Shown: in pieces, positions 1 to 9,480 of the stretch
Layout: the number at the start of each line of letters is the position of its first letter
Position numbering within the stretch: position 1 is the stretch's first letter
DNA from: Betaproteobacteria bacterium
GTDB lineage: Bacteria; Pseudomonadota; Gammaproteobacteria; Burkholderiales; Usitatibacteraceae
Assembly (NCBI GenBank): GCA_011391275.1
Contig: JAABQW010000286.1
Span: 1-43,003, forward strand
Length of the DNA: 43,003 nucleotides
Direction of reading: 5' to 3'
Position numbers and translations under genes: made by a program
Notes under the pieces: generated by a model
Databases searched by the model: none
What the model was told of the DNA's origin: nothing
Seen by the model: the letters and a program-made list of their open reading frames with translations, nothing else

Positions 1-44
1 GCGCCCGCAATGGCGAGCCCCCAGTAGGGGCGGGTGGTCGGCAT
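1..44 (-). CDS. N-terminus of an unidentified protein (partial)
   Basis: An ATG on the minus strand at 44 opens a frame reading MPTTRPYWGLAIAG to the window edge. The Trp/Leu/Ala-rich start would fit the first membrane segment of a transporter or other integral membrane protein, but only 14 residues are visible. An AGGA lies about 16 nt upstream, which is rather far for a ribosome binding site. It would be the next gene after the FecR-like gene in the same direction. The family cannot be named. Confidence 0.3.
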   Translation of the reverse strand, partial: MPTTRPYWGLAIAG

Positions 45-71
45 GGCCGCGAGACTACCATCCTGACGCGG

Positions 72-97
72 CCGCGAGGGCGGGCGCGCCCTCGCGG
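72..97 (-). terminator. GC-rich hairpin downstream of the FecR-like gene
   Basis: A perfect 10-bp inverted repeat (CCGCGAGGGC at 72-81, GCCCTCGCGG at 88-97, loop 82-87) lies about 10 nt after the stop codon of the minus-strand gene 107-1975. No T-tract follows in the direction of transcription, so it is either a weak intrinsic terminator or an mRNA 3'-end protecting stem. Confidence 0.45.
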
Positions 98-106
98 TTC
101 AGGTCA

Positions 107-1975
107 TCAAGGCTTCGCGGGCTTCTCCTGCGGCCCGCTGCCGGGCTTCTCCTGCGGCCCGCTGCCGGGCTTCTCCTGGTGGGAAGCCGCGGGATTGCCG
201 CCTCCGCCGGGCTTTTCCTGGTGAGGCACCGCGGGCTTGGCGACCGGGGCCGGCCTTTGCACGGCGGGCGACGCGGGCCCGGCGACCGGCTTCTGCTGTA
301 CCTGTGGCGCCGGGGCGACACGCTCCGGCTGCGTGGGCTTGGCGCGCATGGATTGCCCCGCCGGCGCGGGCCGCGTAAACGCGTTGGGGCTCGCATTCGG
401 TGCGGGCGCCGACGGTGCCGAGGCCGGCGGAGCCGATGGCTTCGCCACGGGTGCCGGGGCCGGCCGCGTGAACGCGTTGGGGCGCGTTTGCGGCGCGGGT
501 GCCTGCGCCGCGGGGGAGCCGGGCCGGGGTTGCGGGGCAGGTGCGCCCGCGATGGGCGGCTTGCCCGGCGTGACGGTCGTCACCGGGGCAGCCGGGCGGG
601 GGCGGCTCGCGCTGCTGTCGTTGGCCCACGGCGCCGCGGCGGGCGGCGTGACGTCGGCCGGCCGGGTGCGCTGGCGCCACTCGTTTCGCGATGGGAGAAC
701 CACGTTGCCGGAAACGATCGGCTGCGCGGCGACGACATCGCGGGAAACGGGGGTCGCCACGTTCTGCACCGGCCGTCGAGTGCCGAACTGGTCGCGCGGC
801 ACGACCGTGGCACCGGGGCCGCGATTCGGGTGGCGATAGTCGTCGCGACCGTCGTACCTGCCGTTCGGCCTGCCATCGCGCCGGCCGTCGCGGTCGCCGC
901 GATAGGGCAGCACGACGCGGTTCACCCGGTTGATGTAGGTGACGTTTGCCGTGTACCACGGCTGGTAGGCCTCGTAGGGCGAAAGCGGGTACCAGCCCAC
1001 GACGTTGGTGGGAGCGGTGGACACCGACAGGCTCCAGCCCGACCCGCCCACCCAGCCCACGAGCGCCGGCGCCCAGACGGGACGCGCGACGTGGCGGCCC
1101 GGGTACCAGCCCCAGCGGTTGCCGACGTGCACCCAGCGGCCGTAGTGGAACGGGGCGTAGCCCCAGGGCGCATCGTCCACCCAGGCCCAGCCCCAGGGGC
1201 GGACCCAGGACCAGCGGCCGTACCTGTAGGGCGCCCAGCCGACAGCGATGCGCGTCGGGAACCACACCGGGCCGTACTCCGGCTCGTTGCGCCAGACGCC
1301 GTAGTCGTCCAGGTCCTCCCAGCCGGTCATCTCGTGCGGCACGTAGCGCGCCGACTCGCGCTCTTCCCAGCGCTGGTCGCGGGCGAGCGCCCATTCGTCC
1401 AGCGGGGTGGCCCAGGCCGGTTCGAACTCGTAGCGCGGCCTTTCCCCGCCGGTCACGCGCACGCCGCGGCTCGTGTCGACGCTGATGTAGCCGCCGGCCA
1501 CCTCCAGGCGCGCGGTGCCGGAGAAGACGACGAGGCGCGACTCCCCGCGGCCCGGATCGGTCTCGATCCGGTAACGGCCGTTGCCGCGCAGCTGGAAGCG
1601 CGCCTCGGGAGTGGTGACGAGGAAGCTTTCGCCCCCGTCGGTCTCGCGGATGCGCACGGCGAGCGCGCCGCGCACGAGGTGGGCGTGAAACGCGTCGTCG
1701 TCCAGCCGCAGGATGTCGAGCTGGGTCGTCTCGCCCAGGCGCAGCGCCTTGGTGCCGAAGCGCACCTCGGCCCGCGAGCCGGGCTCGGTCCAGACCGAGT
1801 TCTCGCTGGTGAGATGGGAGTTGACGCGCGCAGCCTCCCACCCCTGTTCGGCGTCCGCGAACACGGCGGCCTCGCCTTCGACGAGCGACAGGCGTGCCAC
1901 GCGGCCGGGGGGCTCCTGTGCCCATGCGGCGAGGGGGAGAACGGCGCAACAGAGGAGGGCGGCGAGTCGGTTCAT
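107..1975 (-). CDS. Secreted FecR-like/DUF6600-type protein with proline-rich tail
   Basis: 622 residues with a typical Sec signal peptide at about 1-19 (cleavage likely after AWA, before QEP). Residues about 25-175 look like a FecR-type beta domain (VARLSLVEGEAAV, then RAEVRFGTKALRLGETTQLDI, and VFSGTARLEVAGG). Residues about 185-330 are extremely rich in Trp, Tyr and Gly (repeated YGRW, WGW and APW units), as in DUF6600 proteins. The C-terminal 250 residues are a Pro/Ala-rich linker containing a twice-used PNAFTRPAPA unit and ending in QEKPGSGP repeats. The product is probably periplasmic or surface-exposed; its role is unknown and no enzyme motif is seen. Codon use fits the neighbours. The start at 1975 is supported by the signal peptide. 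The gene is divergent from the AsmA-like gene across a 288-bp gap in which nothing else was recognised. Confidence 0.8.
   Translation of the reverse strand: MNRLAALLCCAVLPLAAWAQEPPGRVARLSLVEGEAAVFADAEQGWEAARVNSHLTSENSVWTEPGSRAEVRFGTKALRLGETTQLDILRLDDDAFHAHLVRGALAVRIRETDGGESFLVTTPEARFQLRGNGRYRIETDPGRGESRLVVFSGTARLEVAGGYISVDTSRGVRVTGGERPRYEFEPAWATPLDEWALARDQRWEERESARYVPHEMTGWEDLDDYGVWRNEPEYGPVWFPTRIAVGWAPYRYGRWSWVRPWGWAWVDDAPWGYAPFHYGRWVHVGNRWGWYPGRHVARPVWAPALVGWVGGSGWSLSVSTAPTNVVGWYPLSPYEAYQPWYTANVTYINRVNRVVLPYRGDRDGRRDGRPNGRYDGRDDYRHPNRGPGATVVPRDQFGTRRPVQNVATPVSRDVVAAQPIVSGNVVLPSRNEWRQRTRPADVTPPAAAPWANDSSASRPRPAAPVTTVTPGKPPIAGAPAPQPRPGSPAAQAPAPQTRPNAFTRPAPAPVAKPSAPPASAPSAPAPNASPNAFTRPAPAGQSMRAKPTQPERVAPAPQVQQKPVAGPASPAVQRPAPVAKPAVPHQEKPGGGGNPAASHQEKPGSGPQEKPGSGPQEKPAKP
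121..168 (-). repeat. 24-bp tandem repeat in the FecR-like gene tail
   Basis: Two identical 24-bp units (121-144 and 145-168) encode the repeated QEKPGSGP octapeptide; a third, diverged unit continues to about 180. This looks like slippage-type expansion of the proline-rich C-terminus. Confidence 0.85.
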
Positions 1976-2263
1976 GGCGGGTCTCTTTTTCCCGTGGGTG
2001 GCCCCGGCAGGTCGCCTGGTGCCTCATCCCATAACGCATCGGACCGCGGCCCGGAGGACAGCGTTCCTTGTAACGAAATGCGACAAAGCCGTGCTGCATT
2101 TGCCGCGTTGTGCCGGCGGCAATTTCCAACACCCTGAATTCATGCCATTATTGCCCCGGACTCCTCCGCCGTGCGGAAGAGCCGGCAGTCACGACGATTT
2201 CCGTGCCCGGCTCGCGCGCGCCGCCGGCCACCACCGAAGAAGAACTCTCCCCGGGACCATCGG

Positions 2264-5200
2264 ATGGACAACAGCACCGTCTTCACCAAGACCGCGAAGG
2301 GCATCACGCAGGTCAACCAGCGGTCGGCCTCCCTGTCGAAGGACTTGATGAAGATCCTCAAGCTCGTCGACGGCAAGTCCACGTTCGCGCAGATGATGGA
2401 AAGGGGCGAGCTCGAGAAGAACGTCCTCGAGAAGGCGATGAACGCCCTCATCAGGGACGGGTTCGCGCGCATCTTCGAGACCAAGAAGGACCCCGACCCG
2501 TTCGGCGAGGACGACTTCGACTTCACCGCGCCGGGGAAGCTCCCGGGCGCGACCCAGCGCGTGATTCCCGCCGCGGCGCTCGACATCGGCGAGCTCTCGC
2601 GCCAGCAGGAGAAGGCCGACGCCGAGCGCAAGGCGCGGGAGGCCGCGCAGGTGGCCGCGCGCGAGAAGGCCAAGCAGCAGGTCGAGGCGCGCGCCTCCGC
2701 GGAGGCCAACGCGAGGGCGAAGGTGGAGGCCGAGCAGAAGGCGATGGAGCAGGCCCGTCGCGCCAAGGAGGCGGCCGAGCGCGCCCGCGCGGAGATCGAC
2801 GCCAAGGCGCGCGAGGAGGAATTGCGGCTCAAGGCTGCCGCGGAGCAGGCGGCCAGGCTTGCCGCCGAACAGAAGGTGAAGGAGGAGGAGGAGTCCCGGC
2901 GCCTCGACGCGCTGAGGGCGAAGGCGAAGGCCGAGGCCGACGCGCGCGCGCGCGCGGACCTCGAGGCCAGGGTCCGCGAGGAAGAGGCGCGCAAGCGCAC
3001 GATGTCGGAGGCGCTCGCCAAGGCCGCCGCGGAACAGAAGGCGAAGGAGGAGGTCGAGACGCAGCGCCTCGCGGAGCTGCGCGCCAAGGCCGAGGCGGAA
3101 GCCCGGGCGCTCTCGGAAGCGCGGGCCCGCGCGGAAGCCGAGGCCCAGGCGCTCGCCAAGGCGCGCGCGGAGGCGGAGGCCGCGGCCCGCAGGCAGGAGC
3201 AGGAAGTCGTCGCCTCGGAACAGGAGCTCAAGGCGCGACTCAAGGAGGAAATCGAGGCGCGCATCCGCGGCGAGATGGAAGCGCTGCTGCGCGACGAGAT
3301 CGAGGAGAAGGCGCGCGCCCAGATGCAGGCCGAGATCATGGCCGAGGCGCGGCTCGCCGCGCAGGCCGAGCTCGAGGAGCGCCTGCGCGAGGAGCGCGAG
3401 CACCTGCAGAAGGCCGAGATGGAGATGCGCATCCAGGCCGAGCGCGCGGCGACGGAGCGTGCCGAGGGCGAGGCGAAGCTGCGCGCGGAAGCCGAGGCGA
3501 GGTTCGCCGCGGAAGCCGTGGCCCGCGAGAAGGCGGAAGAGGAGGCCCGGCGCCTGCGCCGCCTCGAGGCGCGCGCCCGCGAGGAAGCGGAGATCGCCGC
3601 ACGCGAGAAGGTGGAAACCGCGGCGGCCTCGGCGCGCGAGCGGGCGGAAACCGCGGCCGCGTCGGCGCGCGAACGGGCGGAAGCCGCCGCGCGGCTCGAT
3701 GCCGAGCGCAAGGCCAAGATCGAGGCCGAGGCGCGCGTGATGGTGGAGGCCGAGGAGCGCGAGCGCCGCGAGAAGGAGCTCGCCGGCAAGATCGACGCGG
3801 AGCGCAAGGCGCGCGAGGAAGCCGAGCTGCGCGCGCGCATCGAGGCGCGTGCCCGCGAGACGGTCGAGGAGACCACGCGCGAGAAGGTGAAGGCGGAGAT
3901 CGAGGGCGACATGACCCGCCGCGCCGAGCTCGAGGGCAAGGCGCAGGCCAAGGCCTACATGCAGGCCAAGCAGCAGGCGGAGCTCGACGAGGAGCAGAGC
4001 CAGCGCGCCGCCCAGGAGAAGAAGGCGCGCGAGATCGCCGACGTGCTGCGCACCAAGGTCACGCCCGACGCCGACGAGGCCGCCGCCGCGCCCGTCAGGC
4101 GCCGCCCCGGCCGGAAGGTCAACTGGGTGCGCAACATCGGGATCGGCGTGGCGTTCGTGCTGGTGGCCGCCGTGGGCGTGCTGCACCTGGTGCCGCTGCG
4201 CGGGTACGCCAACAAGCTCGAGAAGGGCATCGGCGCATGGCTGCACGAGGACGCCGTGTCGATCTCCAGCCTCAAGTTCTCGCTGATTCCCTCGCCGCAC
4301 CTCAAGGTCGAGGGGTTCACGGTGGGCAAGGCGCTCGACGCGAAGGCGACCCACGGCAGGATCTTCATCGACATCCCCGCGCTGCTGGGCGACCGCATCG
4401 TGATCAATTCCCTCGAGCTCGAGAACGTCGTGATCACCGGCGATGCGCCGCGGCGCATCATTTCGTGGGGCAAGGCGGAGGGCAAGCGCGAGGCGGCCAT
4501 GATCGAGTCGATCCGCCTGCGCGCCGTGAAGCTCGAGGTGAAGCCGGAGCTCCAGCCCTTCGACGCCGTCCTCGCCTTCAGCAAGGAAGGCGTCCTGCGC
4601 AACGTGAACCTCGCGGGCGAGGGGAAATGGAACGCGGCGCTGCGGTCGGCCGAGGGCGGCTACGAGGTGACGTTCAGCGCGCGTGGCTGGAACCTGCCGC
4701 TGGGCGCTCCGGTCCCGATCAACGACGTCTCGGGCAAGGGCCTGCTCACGGCGAACGACATCACGTTCTCGGAATTCGAGGCGAGCGTGCTCGAGGGCAC
4801 GGTGAACGGCACGCTCAAGGCGAGCTGGGGCACGGAGGTGAAGCTCGCGTCCGACCTCGCGCTCGCGCGAGTGCGCGCCGAGCAGCTCGTGGGCGCCTTC
4901 ACCAAGGACATCGCGGTAACCGGCAAGATCGACGGCAACTTCGTGGTGTCGGCGGAGTCCCCGACGTTGCAGGGGCTGCTCGCCGCGCCGCGCGTGCAGG
5001 GCAAGTTCCGCCTCGCCGACGGCTCCATCTCGAACACCGACCTCGTGGCCGCCATGCAGTCGGCCGAAGCGGCCGGCCGTGCCGGCGTGACCAAGTTCGC
5101 CGAGCTCACGGGCGAGCTGGGCGCGGAGAACGGGCGCGTGTCCTACCGCAACCTCAACCTGCAGGGCGGCGTGCTCAAGGGCGGCGGCGCCGTCGACATC

Positions 5201-5323
5201 GCGGCCAACAGCACCCTGTCCGGCCGGCTCACGGTGGAGATCCGCTCCAACGTCGCCCAGGACCGCGGCACCTTCGCCGTGACGGGCGCCGTGGCAAGGC
5301 CCATCCTGCGCCGCGGCGGCTGA
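2264..5323 (+). CDS. AsmA-like membrane protein with a giant alanine/glutamate coiled coil
   Basis: 1019 residues when started at MDNSTVFTK (ATG 2264); the reading frame is open further upstream but those residues look non-coding. Residues about 1-75 resemble a small winged-helix-like domain (KDLMKILKLVDGKSTFAQMM, then a helix ending in FARIFE). Residues about 107-600 are an almost uninterrupted charged coiled coil rich in Ala, Glu, Lys and Arg. A single membrane helix follows at about 622-645 (VAFVLVAAVGVLHLV), after the basic RRRPGRK. The C-terminal 370 residues are AsmA-like (IFIDIPALLGDRIVINSLEL; GGVLKGGGAVDIAANSTLSG), so should be periplasmic, with the coiled coil in the cytoplasm. AsmA-family proteins are associated with lipid transport and outer-membrane homeostasis; the added cytoplasmic rod is unusual. 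The MsbA-like exporter gene starts 7 nt after its stop, suggesting one transcript. Confidence 0.75.
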   Translation: MDNSTVFTKTAKGITQVNQRSASLSKDLMKILKLVDGKSTFAQMMERGELEKNVLEKAMNALIRDGFARIFETKKDPDPFGEDDFDFTAPGKLPGATQRVIPAAALDIGELSRQQEKADAERKAREAAQVAAREKAKQQVEARASAEANARAKVEAEQKAMEQARRAKEAAERARAEIDAKAREEELRLKAAAEQAARLAAEQKVKEEEESRRLDALRAKAKAEADARARADLEARVREEEARKRTMSEALAKAAAEQKAKEEVETQRLAELRAKAEAEARALSEARARAEAEAQALAKARAEAEAAARRQEQEVVASEQELKARLKEEIEARIRGEMEALLRDEIEEKARAQMQAEIMAEARLAAQAELEERLREEREHLQKAEMEMRIQAERAATERAEGEAKLRAEAEARFAAEAVAREKAEEEARRLRRLEARAREEAEIAAREKVETAAASARERAETAAASARERAEAAARLDAERKAKIEAEARVMVEAEERERREKELAGKIDAERKAREEAELRARIEARARETVEETTREKVKAEIEGDMTRRAELEGKAQAKAYMQAKQQAELDEEQSQRAAQEKKAREIADVLRTKVTPDADEAAAAPVRRRPGRKVNWVRNIGIGVAFVLVAAVGVLHLVPLRGYANKLEKGIGAWLHEDAVSISSLKFSLIPSPHLKVEGFTVGKALDAKATHGRIFIDIPALLGDRIVINSLELENVVITGDAPRRIISWGKAEGKREAAMIESIRLRAVKLEVKPELQPFDAVLAFSKEGVLRNVNLAGEGKWNAALRSAEGGYEVTFSARGWNLPLGAPVPINDVSGKGLLTANDITFSEFEASVLEGTVNGTLKASWGTEVKLASDLALARVRAEQLVGAFTKDIAVTGKIDGNFVVSAESPTLQGLLAAPRVQGKFRLADGSISNTDLVAAMQSAEAAGRAGVTKFAELTGELGAENGRVSYRNLNLQGGVLKGGGAVDIAANSTLSGRLTVEIRSNVAQDRGTFAVTGAVARPILRRGG

Positions 5324-5330
5324 CCCCGAC

Positions 5331-7127
5331 TTGCCCCGCGCGTCGCCCGCCGGCGCGGTGACCGGCGGGGGCGCCGGTCTCGCGCGCCTCCTGCCGCTTT
5401 TCCGGCTGCTCGTGCCGCATCGCGCGCGCATCGCCGTCGCGTTCGTCGCGATGCTCCTGTCGGCCGGCATGGTGCTCGCGATCGGCGAGGGCCTCAGGCG
5501 CGTCATCGACGAGGGCTTCGCCGTCGGCCGCGCGGACCGCCTCGACGCCTGGGTGGCGGCCCTCGCCGGCCTCGTCGCGGTCCTGGGCGCGCTGACCTGG
5601 CTGCGCGTCTACAACATCTACTGGCTCGGGGCGCGCTTCACGGCCGACCTGCGCGCGAAGGTCTACGGCCACTTGCTCGGGCTCTCGCCTTCGTACTACG
5701 AGGGCACGCGCACCGGGGAGGTGGTATCCCGCCTGACCGCCGACGTGACGCTGCTGGAGACCGTGATCGGGGGCACGCTGCTCTACGCCCTGCGCATGGC
5801 GTTCACGCTGGCCGGCTGCGCGGCGATGCTCGTCCTCACCAGCGTGAAGCTCTCGGTCCTGGCGCTCGCCTGCCTGCCGGTGGTGCTGTTGCCCATCGGC
5901 CTCCTGGGACGGCGCGTGCGCCGGCTGTCGCGCGCGGTGCAGGACCGCGTGGCCGGGGTGTCCGCGCACGTCGACGAGTCGCTGCACGAGATCCGCACCG
6001 TCCAGGCCTACGCCCACGAGGCGCGCGACGAGCGCGACTTCCGGGCGCTGGCCGACGCGGTGTTCGCCACCAGCGTGCGGCGCTCCCACTCGCTCGCCCT
6101 GCTGATCGCCGCGGTGATCGTGCTCGCGTTCGGGGCCGTGGGGCTCCTGCTTTGGGTCGGGGCGCACGACGTGCTGGCCGGCCGGCTCTCCGCCGGGAGC
6201 CTCGCGGCGTTCATCTTCTACGCCGTCCTCGTGGCGAATGCGACGTTCGTCCTCGCGGAGGCCTGGGGAGAACTGCAGCGGGCCGCGGGCGCCTCGGAAC
6301 GGCTCACGGAGATACTCGCCACCGAGCCGGCGATCGGCGCCCCGGCCTCCCCGGTGCGCCTGGCCGAGCCCGGGGAAGGCCGTGTCGGCCTGGCGGGCGT
6401 CACCTTCCGCTACCCGTCGCGCCCCGAAGCGGCGGCACTCGAGGGTTTCGACCTGGCGGTGAGGCCGGGGGAGGTCGTGGCGCTCGTGGGCCCCTCGGGC
6501 GCGGGCAAGTCGACCGTCTTCCAGCTGCTCCTGCGCTTCTACGACCCGCAGGCGGGTGCCGTGACGCTCGACGGCGTCGACGCCCGCCACGCGGACCCGC
6601 GGCAATGGCGCCGGCGCTTCGCCCTCGTGTCCCAGGAGCCGGTGATCTTCGCGGCGAATCTCGCCGACAACGTGCGCTACGGGCGGCCGGAGGCCTCGGA
6701 CGAGGAGGTGCGCGAGGCGTGCCGGCTCGCCTACTGCCTGGAATTCGCCGACCGGCTCCCGGAGGGGCTCGCCACGCCGCTGGGCGAGCGCGGCGTGAAG
6801 CTCTCGGGGGGCGAGCGGCAGCGGATCGCCATCGCCCGGGCCATCCTCGCCGACCGCCAGGTGCTCCTGCTGGACGAGGCCACCAGCGCCCTGGACGCGG
6901 AAAGCGAGCGTACCGTGCAGCTCGCCCTGGCCGGCCTGGTTCGGGGCAGGACGACACTGGTGATCGCGCACCGCCTGTCCACTGTAAAATCCGCGGATCG
7001 CATCGTCGTCATGGACCACGGACGCATCGTGGCCACGGGCACGCACGAAGCGCTCGTCCGCGAGGACGGGCTCTACGCGCGCCTGGCGGCCCTGCAGTTC
7101 GCCACCGCCCACAAGCCGATCCCATGA
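5331..7127 (+). CDS. MsbA-like ABC transporter, fused permease and ATPase
   Basis: A 598-residue half-transporter with an ABC_membrane exporter domain (about six helices, residues 20-310) and a C-terminal nucleotide-binding domain. Walker A is GPSGAGKST at 387-395, the signature is LSGGERQ at 491-497, Walker B is VLLLDE at 511-516 and the H-loop is VIAH at 544-547; all key residues are present, so it should be an active ATPase. The length and domain order match lipid or drug exporters of the MsbA type (MsbA-related subgroup). The start shown is TTG at 5331; GTG at 5358 is a possible alternative. Its substrate cannot be told from sequence, but pairing with an AsmA-like gene suggests lipid or envelope-component export. 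The stop overlaps the next gene by ATGA. Confidence 0.85.
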   Translation: MPRASPAGAVTGGGAGLARLLPLFRLLVPHRARIAVAFVAMLLSAGMVLAIGEGLRRVIDEGFAVGRADRLDAWVAALAGLVAVLGALTWLRVYNIYWLGARFTADLRAKVYGHLLGLSPSYYEGTRTGEVVSRLTADVTLLETVIGGTLLYALRMAFTLAGCAAMLVLTSVKLSVLALACLPVVLLPIGLLGRRVRRLSRAVQDRVAGVSAHVDESLHEIRTVQAYAHEARDERDFRALADAVFATSVRRSHSLALLIAAVIVLAFGAVGLLLWVGAHDVLAGRLSAGSLAAFIFYAVLVANATFVLAEAWGELQRAAGASERLTEILATEPAIGAPASPVRLAEPGEGRVGLAGVTFRYPSRPEAAALEGFDLAVRPGEVVALVGPSGAGKSTVFQLLLRFYDPQAGAVTLDGVDARHADPRQWRRRFALVSQEPVIFAANLADNVRYGRPEASDEEVREACRLAYCLEFADRLPEGLATPLGERGVKLSGGERQRIAIARAILADRQVLLLDEATSALDAESERTVQLALAGLVRGRTTLVIAHRLSTVKSADRIVVMDHGRIVATGTHEALVREDGLYARLAALQFATAHKPIP

Positions 7128-9412
7128 CCCGCGTCGCCGCCCTTGTCCTCGCCCTGCTCCTGCCCGCATTCGCCCTGGGCGGCACCGCCGCGCGCGAGGT
7201 GCGCGAGACGCTGCACGGCGTCGAGGTGGTCGACCCCTTCCGCTGGCTGGAGGAGGTGAAGTCGGAGGACGCCCAGGCCTGGTTCCGTGCGCAGGACGAC
7301 GAGGCGCGCCGCGCGTTCGCGGCCATCCCCGGCCGCGCCGCGCTCGCCGAGCGCATCCGCAGCCTCTCCGGCGCCCAGGTCACGGTGCGCAACCTCGCGA
7401 TGGCCGGCGGCAGGGTCTTCTACCTCAAGCTCGCGCCGGGGCTCGACACGCCGGTGCTGTGCGTCCGCGACGGGTTCGCCGGCACCGAGCGCATCCTCCT
7501 GGACCCCGCCCGCGCCGCCGCCGGGCAACCCGGCGCAGCCATCGACTGGTACCGCCCCTCGCCGGACGGCCGCCTGGTTGCCTACGGCGTCTCGGCCGGC
7601 GGCACCGGGGACTCGACGCTGCACGTCCTCGAGGTCAACGGCGCGCGCGACCTGGGAGTCGCCATCGACCGCGCGCGCTTCAACACGGAGCTCGAGTGGC
7701 ACCACGACAGCCGCGCCTTCTACTACGCGCGCATTCCCGCGGGCGGGCAGCGCGACTCCGCGCACCGCTATTCGGGCATCCGGGTCTACCGCCACGTCGT
7801 GGGCCGGCCGGCGGCGCAGGACGAGATCATCTTCGCCTCGGGCGTGGCGGGCGCGCGCGACGTGCCCGAGTTCGTCTTCCCGTCCCTTGTCGTGCCCGGG
7901 AACTCCACGCACGCCTACGCGGTCGCGCGGCACGGCGTGCGCCGCGAGGTCTCCCTGTACATGACGCCGGTGCGCGAACTCGCCAAGGGCGTGCCGCGGT
8001 GGACCAGGATCGTCGACTTCGAGGACGGGGTGACGGCCATCGAGGCGTGGCGGGACGACATCTACCTCCTCACCCACAAGGGAGCGCCCCTCAACAAGGT
8101 GCTGCTGGTGAAGGCCGGCAAGGACGGCGTTTCCCGGCCGCGCGTGGCGGTGCCGGAGGGCGAGGCGGTCATCCTGGGCATGTCGCTCGCCGCCGACGCC
8201 CTCTACCTGCGCTCGACCGTGGGCGGGCTGGAGCGCCTGGAGCGCCTGAACCTGGGCTTCGGCGCCTCGCGCACGCCGGAATTCGTGAAGACGGCGTTCG
8301 ACGTGTCGATCGCGCAGATGCTCACGCACCCGGACCGGCCGGGCGCGGTCCTGCACCTGCAGGGCTTCCTCGAGGCGCCCGCCGTGGTCACGGTGGAGGC
8401 GAAGTCGGGAGACCTGCGCAACACCGGGCTGCAGCCGGCGCCCGCGGCCGACTTCTCCGCGATCGACGAGGTGCGCCTCTACGCGAAGAGCCACGACGGG
8501 ACCCGGATCCCGGTCACGCTCCTGTACCGCAAGACGACGGTGCTCACCGCCGACAACCCGACGCTCCTCGTCGGCTTCGGGGCCTACGGCGCGTCGCTCG
8601 CGCCGTCCTTCGACGCCACGCGGCTCGCCTGGCTGGAGCGTGGCGGCATCATCGCCTTCGCGCACGTGCGCGGAGGCGGGGAGTACGGGGAGGCGTGGCA
8701 CCGCGCGGGACAGAAGGCGACGAAGGAGAACACGATCCTCGACTTCATCGCGTGCGCGGAGTTCCTCATCAAGTTCGGCTTCACGAGCCCGCAACGCCTC
8801 GCGATCGAGGGCACTCGCGCGGGAGGGATCCCCTCCGCCGGGGCGATGGTGCGCCGGCCGGACCTCTTCGCCGCCGTCGTGCCGCGCGTGGCCGCGCTCG
8901 ACATGCTGCGCTTCGAGTTCGCGCCCGACGGGCCGGCGAGCATTCCCGAGTTCGGCTCGGTGGCCAGCGCGGAGGGCTTCGAGTCGCTGCGCCGGATGTC
9001 CGCCTACCACCAGGTGAAGGACGGGACGGCCTATCCCGCGGTCCTCCTCACCACCGGGATGGGTGATCCGCGCGTCGACCCCTGGCAAGCCGCGAAGATG
9101 GCCGCGCGCCTGAAGGCGGCCTCGGCGAGCGGCAAGCCCGTCCTCGTGCGCGTCGAGTGGCAGGGCGGGCACGATGCCTCCCGGGCGCAGCGCGACGAGG
9201 AGCTCGCCGACATCTATGCCTTCCTGCTGTGGCAATTCGGGCACGACGGCTTCGTTCCGGAGGCCGTCAGTGCCGCGGCGGCCGTCCCCGCCCCCGGCGC
9301 AGCGGTGACAGGCGGCGCGCCGGCGGAGGCAGTACCGGCCAACGCGGCGCCGGCAGTGGGTACCGGCGGCGGCGCCGGCGCGGCGGGCGCAGGCCCCGCG
9401 CCGGGCCCCTGA
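7124..9412 (+). CDS. S9 prolyl-oligopeptidase-like protein with lost nucleophile
   Basis: 762 residues with a Sec signal peptide (residues 1-23, [15 protein letters not shown]). The N-terminal part (VVDPFRWLE) and the beta-propeller region fit S9A prolyl endopeptidases, and the C-terminal hydrolase domain is recognisable ([31 protein letters not shown]). In this family the nucleophile sits in GGSxGG; here the aligned segment reads IEGTRAGG, so residue 565, expected to be Ser, is Arg (codon CGC at 8816-8818). The other triad positions appear kept: Asp648 in GDPRVDP and His683 in GGHDA. The protein is therefore probably inactive as a serine peptidase, or the base is a sequencing error (AGC to CGC is one change). 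The last ~50 residues are an Ala/Pro/Gly-rich tail absent from typical members. Overlaps the ABC gene by 4 nt. Confidence 0.85.
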   Translation: MTRVAALVLALLLPAFALGGTAAREVRETLHGVEVVDPFRWLEEVKSEDAQAWFRAQDDEARRAFAAIPGRAALAERIRSLSGAQVTVRNLAMAGGRVFYLKLAPGLDTPVLCVRDGFAGTERILLDPARAAAGQPGAAIDWYRPSPDGRLVAYGVSAGGTGDSTLHVLEVNGARDLGVAIDRARFNTELEWHHDSRAFYYARIPAGGQRDSAHRYSGIRVYRHVVGRPAAQDEIIFASGVAGARDVPEFVFPSLVVPGNSTHAYAVARHGVRREVSLYMTPVRELAKGVPRWTRIVDFEDGVTAIEAWRDDIYLLTHKGAPLNKVLLVKAGKDGVSRPRVAVPEGEAVILGMSLAADALYLRSTVGGLERLERLNLGFGASRTPEFVKTAFDVSIAQMLTHPDRPGAVLHLQGFLEAPAVVTVEAKSGDLRNTGLQPAPAADFSAIDEVRLYAKSHDGTRIPVTLLYRKTTVLTADNPTLLVGFGAYGASLAPSFDATRLAWLERGGIIAFAHVRGGGEYGEAWHRAGQKATKENTILDFIACAEFLIKFGFTSPQRLAIEGTRAGGIPSAGAMVRRPDLFAAVVPRVAALDMLRFEFAPDGPASIPEFGSVASAEGFESLRRMSAYHQVKDGTAYPAVLLTTGMGDPRVDPWQAAKMAARLKAASASGKPVLVRVEWQGGHDASRAQRDEELADIYAFLLWQFGHDGFVPEAVSAAAAVPAPGAAVTGGAPAEAVPANAAPAVGTGGGAGAAGAGPAPGP

Positions 9413-9422
9413 CGATTTCCCC

Positions 9423-9453
9423 TTGACCTTCCCACGGTGGGAAGGTGGAGAGT
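9423..9453 (+). promoter_or_regulatory. CueR-type copper-responsive promoter and operator
   Basis: A -35 box TTGACC (9423-9428) and a -10-like GAGAGT (9448-9453) are separated by 19 bp, the long spacer typical of MerR-family activated promoters. A perfect dyad ACCTTCCC-N5-GGGAAGGT (9426-9446) lies in the spacer and matches the known CueR operator pattern of copA promoters. It sits just ahead of the CopZ-like remnant and copA, and a cueR-like gene lies in the same cluster, so copper-induced autoregulation is the natural reading. Confidence 0.85.
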
Positions 9454-9480
9454 GGCAGCGTGAACCCAAGGAGACCTGCC

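Noticed and set aside
2140-5506. Long minus-strand reading frames (603 and 1105 codons) opposite the AsmA-like gene
   Set aside because: They are shadows of a GC-rich, repetitive coiled-coil coding sequence: Ser/Ala/Arg-only or Leu/Arg-rich translations with no domain, while the plus strand gives a coherent membrane protein.
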